This document shows positions 60,351 through 64,000 of a stretch of DNA of 64,000 nucleotides, one piece after another (within the stretch, counting starts at the first letter, position 1; each line of letters starts with the position of its first letter). Source of the DNA: Flavobacterium celericrescens (GTDB lineage: Bacteria > Bacteroidota > Bacteroidia > Flavobacteriales > Flavobacteriaceae); contig NZ_JAAJBV010000004.1 of NCBI RefSeq assembly GCF_011392075.1, positions 62,001-126,000 on the forward strand. The letters are read 5' to 3'. A program made the translations under genes and the position numbers. The notes below the pieces were generated by a model. The model did not search any database, was not told the origin of the DNA, and saw nothing but the letters and a program-made list of their open reading frames with translations.

Positions 60351-62323
60351 AAGATAAAAAAATATCGTATCGCATGTATTTTGTAGCCTTCATGTTTTTC
60401 ATGATGGCCGTTTTTGTTTTGATTAAACTAAATAATATTCAATGGGTTGAAGGGAAATATTATCGCAAATTAGGAAATGAAAGAACGGTAAAAAATTTTC
60501 CAATTCCAGCCAACAAAGGAAACGTGTATTCTGCTGATGGAAGTTTGTTAGCAACTTCAATTCCAGAATATGCAATTTATTTTGATGCTGTGGCGCCTTC
60601 TGATGAAAATTTCAAAGAAAATGTAGAAGCGCTTTCCGATTCATTATCAGTGATGTTTGGAAAATCTGCGGGACATTATCAGGCTAAATTACAAAAAGCA
60701 AGAGCTAATAAAAGCCGATACGTTTTTATTGCAAAAAAGTTGAGTTATACTGAGCAAATGCGTTTAAAAACATTTCCATTATTTAATAAAGGAGCAAACA
60801 AAGGCGGATTAATTATCGAACAAAAAATTGTGAGAGAGCATCCAATTGGCTTGGTAGCAAAAAGAACTATTGGTTACGAGCGCTCAAACGAAGATGGGAA
60901 AGGTTTGGAATATGCTTTCCGTGATTATTTGAATGGTAAAAATGGTCACCGCATGATGCAAAAAATTGCTAAAAATCAATGGAAACCTATTAGTGATATT
61001 AATGAAAAAGAACCTCAAGATGGTTATGACATTATTTCAACTATTGATGTTTACATACAAGATATTGCACATCACGCTTTGTTAAAACAGTTAGAGTATT
61101 ATAGCGCAGATCATGGTTGTGTGGTGGTAATGGAAACAAAAACAGGTCACATCAAAGCGATTTCAAATTTAGGAAGAGCAGATGACGGTTCGTATTATGA
61201 AACACAAAATTATGCTATTGCAGAATCACATGAACCAGGGTCAACTTTTAAACTAGTGGATTTGATTGCGGTTTTAGATGATAAAAAAGCAGATACAAGT
61301 ACAGTCTATAACTCTAATGGAGGTGAAATTCAGTATTATAAACGTAAAGTTAGAGATTCGCATAAAGGTGGTTATGGTAAAATTTCGTTAGCAAGAGGTT
61401 TTGAAGTTTCTTCAAACACAATTCTTGTACAATCAGTTTATAATAGTTATAAAGACAATCCAAAACAATTTGTAGACCGAATCAATAGTTATGGCTTAAA
61501 TAAACCATTAGGATTGCCAATTAAAGGAGAAGGAATTCCTGTTATTCCACAGCCTGGAACAGATAAATGGTCTGGAGTTTCTTTGCCTTGGATGGCATTT
61601 GGTTATGGTGTTTCGATAACTCCATTGCAAACATTGACTTTGTATAATGCAGTTGCAAATGATGGAGTAATGGTGAAACCAATTTTTGTTAGTGAAATTA
61701 AAGAATGGAATAAAACCATCAAAAAGTATAATACTGAAGTAATCAATCCAAAAATCTGTTCCCAAGAGACACTAAATAAAGTAAGAGCTGTATTACAAAA
61801 TGTAGTAAAGAAAGGAACGGGTTCAAAATTGTATTCTAAAGATTTTTCAATGGCAGGAAAAACAGGAACTGCTCAAGTAAATTATAAAGACAAATCAAAA
61901 TTATATTATGCTTCTTCTTTTGTGGGTTATTTTCCTGCAGATGAGCCTAAATATTCTTGCATTGTGGTAGTTCACAAACCTAATGTTGCCGCTGGATATT
62001 ACGGAGCTGATGTCGCTGGACCAGTTTTTAAAAGAATCGCACAAAAAATATTTACCGATTCTCCTTCAACCAATCATGTGAAAAATATTGATGCTAAGGT
62101 TGTTTCGCAAGAAAAAAGCTATGGAAACTATTATAAAGCTGTTGAAAAAGAAGTTCAGATAGTTCCAAACGTAAAAGGGATGGATGGAATGGATGCGGTA
62201 GCATTATTAGAAAATTTAGGATTAAAAGTTAAAGTCATTGGTATTGGAAAAGTAAAAAAACAATCGATTTCATCAGGGCAAGCTTTTAACAAAAATCAAA
62301 CTATAATAATCGAATTATCTTGA
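60341..62323 (+). CDS. ftsI: Septal peptidoglycan D,D-transpeptidase FtsI (PBP3) with PASTA domain
   Basis: A 660-residue class B penicillin-binding protein. The start is ATG 60341 (MAIEDKKISYRM), which overlaps the ftsL stop by 10 bases; the longer frame begins with TTG. One transmembrane anchor (about 14-34), a dimerisation/pedestal domain (about 45-230), then the transpeptidase: Ser301-x-x-Lys304 (GSTFK), SSN 357-359 and KTGT 507-510. A C-terminal PASTA domain (about 595-660, VPNVKGMDGMDAVALLENLG) is present, as in Bacteroidota and Gram-positive forms. murE starts within its last four bases. Confidence 0.95.
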   Translation: MAIEDKKISYRMYFVAFMFFMMAVFVLIKLNNIQWVEGKYYRKLGNERTVKNFPIPANKGNVYSADGSLLATSIPEYAIYFDAVAPSDENFKENVEALSDSLSVMFGKSAGHYQAKLQKARANKSRYVFIAKKLSYTEQMRLKTFPLFNKGANKGGLIIEQKIVREHPIGLVAKRTIGYERSNEDGKGLEYAFRDYLNGKNGHRMMQKIAKNQWKPISDINEKEPQDGYDIISTIDVYIQDIAHHALLKQLEYYSADHGCVVVMETKTGHIKAISNLGRADDGSYYETQNYAIAESHEPGSTFKLVDLIAVLDDKKADTSTVYNSNGGEIQYYKRKVRDSHKGGYGKISLARGFEVSSNTILVQSVYNSYKDNPKQFVDRINSYGLNKPLGLPIKGEGIPVIPQPGTDKWSGVSLPWMAFGYGVSITPLQTLTLYNAVANDGVMVKPIFVSEIKEWNKTIKKYNTEVINPKICSQETLNKVRAVLQNVVKKGTGSKLYSKDFSMAGKTGTAQVNYKDKSKLYYASSFVGYFPADEPKYSCIVVVHKPNVAAGYYGADVAGPVFKRIAQKIFTDSPSTNHVKNIDAKVVSQEKSYGNYYKAVEKEVQIVPNVKGMDGMDAVALLENLGLKVKVIGIGKVKKQSISSGQAFNKNQTIIIELS

Positions 62324-63783
62324 AAAATTTAAAAGACATATTATATAAAGTACGCATTGAAGCAGTTCATGGAGCTACGGATATTGCTATTTCAAAAATT
62401 GAATTTGATTCAAGAAAAATTGAATTGAACGATGTTTTTGTAGCAATCAGAGGAACGCTTTCTGATGGCCATGATTATATCGAAAAAGCATTAAGTTTGG
62501 GTGCTGTTGCGGTAATTTGTGAAGAATTTCCTAGTGTAATTGTAAACGGCGTTACTTATATTAAGGTAATAGATTCTAACGAAGCATTAGCTTTTTTAGC
62601 GGCTAATTACTACGAAAATCCTTCTGAAAATATCAGATTAGTCGGTGTAACAGGAACAAATGGTAAAACAACGATTGCTTCATTATTATATCAATTATTC
62701 AAAAAAGCAGGTTATAAAGTTGGTTTGTTATCAACCGTAAAAATAATGGTAGATAATCAAGAATTCAAAGCAACACATACAACACCAGATTCTTTAACTA
62801 TCAACAAGTATTTAGATTTAATGGTGCAAGAGGGTTGCGAATTTTGCTTCATGGAAGTTTCTTCGCATGGTATTCATCAGAAAAGAACAGAAGCTTTGCA
62901 TTTTGCTGGAGGCGTTTTTACAAACTTGTCACACGATCATTTAGATTACCACAATACGTTTGCAGAATATCGTGATGTTAAAAAGATATTCTTTGATAAT
63001 TTACCAAAATCAGCTTTTGCTATTACTAATATTGATGATAAAAACGGAGCCATAATGCTTCAAAATACAAAAGCTAAGAAATTGTCTTATGCCTTAAAAT
63101 CGTACGCCGATTACAAAGCACAAATTTTAGAAAATCAATTATCAGGATTATTATTAAAAATCAACGATAATGAAGTTTGGGTAAAATTAATTGGTTCATT
63201 CAATGCTTATAATTTATTAGCCATTTACGGAGTAGCAGTCGAATTAGGAATCGAAAAAGTTGAAGCATTACGATTACTTTCTGAATTAGAAAGTGTTTCT
63301 GGGCGTTTTCAATTTATTGTTTCTGATTCGAAAATTACAGCAATTGTTGATTACGCTCACACACCAGATGCATTAGAAAATGTGTTAAAAACCATCGAAG
63401 ATATCCGCACTAAAAACGAACAATTGATTACAGTTGTAGGTTGTGGTGGTGACAGAGATAAAACGAAAAGACCAATTATGGCAAACATCGCGTCATCAAT
63501 GAGCGACAAAGCCATTTTTACATCAGATAATCCAAGAACCGAAAATCCAGAAACGATTATCGAAGAAATGGAAAAAGGAGTAGAACCTCAAAATTTCAAG
63601 AAAACGGTTTCCATTTTAGATAGAAAACAAGCCATAAAAACGGCTTGTCAATTGGCAAATCCAAATGATATTATTCTAATTGCAGGGAAAGGACACGAAA
63701 CTTATCAAGAAATTAATGGAGTGCGTCATGACTTTGACGATTTAAAAATAGTAACCGATTTATTGCAACAATTAAACAAATAA
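62320..63783 (+). CDS. murE: UDP-N-acetylmuramoyl-tripeptide synthetase MurE (meso-diaminopimelate adding)
   Basis: A 487-residue Mur ligase that adds the third stem residue in the cytoplasm. ATP loop VTGTNGKTTIAS (about 106-117), FMEVSSHGI, the carbamylated-Lys region and YAHTPDALENV. The substrate motif is DNPR (in FTSDNPRTENPE), which marks meso-diaminopimelate rather than lysine. The start is TTG at 62320, overlapping the ftsI stop as TTGA; no ATG lies near. Confidence 0.96.
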   Translation: MKNLKDILYKVRIEAVHGATDIAISKIEFDSRKIELNDVFVAIRGTLSDGHDYIEKALSLGAVAVICEEFPSVIVNGVTYIKVIDSNEALAFLAANYYENPSENIRLVGVTGTNGKTTIASLLYQLFKKAGYKVGLLSTVKIMVDNQEFKATHTTPDSLTINKYLDLMVQEGCEFCFMEVSSHGIHQKRTEALHFAGGVFTNLSHDHLDYHNTFAEYRDVKKIFFDNLPKSAFAITNIDDKNGAIMLQNTKAKKLSYALKSYADYKAQILENQLSGLLLKINDNEVWVKLIGSFNAYNLLAIYGVAVELGIEKVEALRLLSELESVSGRFQFIVSDSKITAIVDYAHTPDALENVLKTIEDIRTKNEQLITVVGCGGDRDKTKRPIMANIASSMSDKAIFTSDNPRTENPETIIEEMEKGVEPQNFKKTVSILDRKQAIKTACQLANPNDIILIAGKGHETYQEINGVRHDFDDLKIVTDLLQQLNK

Positions 63784-63818
63784 AAGCCAATCACTAACCC
63801 TTAAAACTAAGAAAAAAG

Positions 63819-64000
63819 ATGTTATATTATATTTTCCAATACTTAGATAAAGCATTTGATGTTCCAGGAGCAGGAGTGTTTCAATACATTACATTTCGCT
63901 CAGCGTTAGCTTTTATTTTGTCAATATTGATAGCTACTATTTATGGTAAAAAAATCATCAACTATTTGAGAAACCAACAAGTTGGTGAAACCGTTCGTGA
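63819..64000 (+). CDS. mraY: Phospho-N-acetylmuramoyl-pentapeptide transferase MraY, 3' end outside window
   Basis: The first 60 codons are in the window and the frame is open at the end. The opening MLYYIFQYLDKAFDVPGAG and the transmembrane stretch ITFRSALAFILSILIATIYGKKI, followed by RNQQVGETVR, fit the MraY N-terminus of Bacteroidota. It makes lipid I at the inner membrane. It lies 35 bases after murE in the expected dcw order. Confidence 0.93.
   Translation, partial: MLYYIFQYLDKAFDVPGAGVFQYITFRSALAFILSILIATIYGKKIINYLRNQQVGETVR

Overview
The window reads as a chromosomal segment of a Flavobacterium-like member of the Bacteroidota. The DNA is AT-rich. Promoters carry the Bacteroidota -7 element TAnnTTTG rather than a TATAAT box. 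Several genes are lineage markers: GldB and GldC (gliding), the type IX secretion (T9SS) plug protein, two T9SS cargo proteins with C-terminal sorting domains, DUF5916, DUF6702, and an S46 dipeptidyl peptidase. No phage, insertion sequence, CRISPR array or rRNA operon was seen. Almost all of the window is ordinary, densely packed core genome with short gaps, many of which hold a clear hairpin terminator.

Layout. 1-4.4 kb: end of a CNNM/CBS membrane protein, obg, and a secreted DPP7-like peptidase. 4.4-9.7 kb, minus strand: a redox/stress cluster (pirin, GNAT, small Fe-S protein, two-helix membrane protein, FMN reductase), a Crp/Fnr regulator, and a LuxR-type response regulator with a TPR sensor kinase. 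9.8-17.8 kb: LamG T9SS adhesin, sugar O-acetyltransferase, U32 (RlhA-like) protein, aspartate aminotransferase, fatty acid desaturase, rsmG. 17.9-27 kb, minus strand: a large T9SS hydrolase, pruA, apaG, T9SS plug, methyltransferase, map. 27-36 kb: CoA transferase/hydrolase, RRM RNA-binding protein, gpmI, DUF5916 outer-membrane protein, two L,D-transpeptidases, GNAT. 36.2-44.7 kb: two identical tRNA-Gly(UCC) genes, pepE, a three-gene operon ending in an M1 peptidase, tatA, PAP2 phosphatase, O-methyltransferase, rlmN, polyprenyl synthase. 44.7-48.2 kb: a 55-residue small protein, a GAF/PAS histidine kinase and a divergent receiver-AraC regulator. 48.2-51.8 kb: an ECF sigma/anti-sigma locus. 51.9-57.5 kb: dnaG, LuxR regulator, nadE, gldB, gldC, engB. 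57.5-64 kb: alpha/beta hydrolase and the division/cell-wall (dcw) cluster mraZ-rsmH-ftsL-ftsI-murE-mraY, the last cut by the window end.

How the genes work together. The dcw cluster, the L,D-transpeptidases and the polyprenyl synthase serve envelope growth. gldB/gldC, the plug protein and the two cargo proteins belong to the linked gliding/T9SS machinery. obg, engB, rsmG, rsmH, rlmN and the U32 protein act on ribosome assembly or rRNA modification. The least explained locus is 48.2-51.8 kb. A secreted protein of unknown function and an ECF sigma factor gene are each preceded by the same bipartite motif, CATACAACC-N16-CGTCTAT. The sigma gene is followed by an overlapping anti-sigma-like membrane protein and a three-part protein predicted to lie in the outer membrane. 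This looks like a small self-regulated envelope-response regulon.

Start codons. Several genes seem to start at TTG (PAP2, dnaG, mraZ, murE). For others I moved the start inward to an ATG because the longer form runs into a promoter element or hides a signal peptide.
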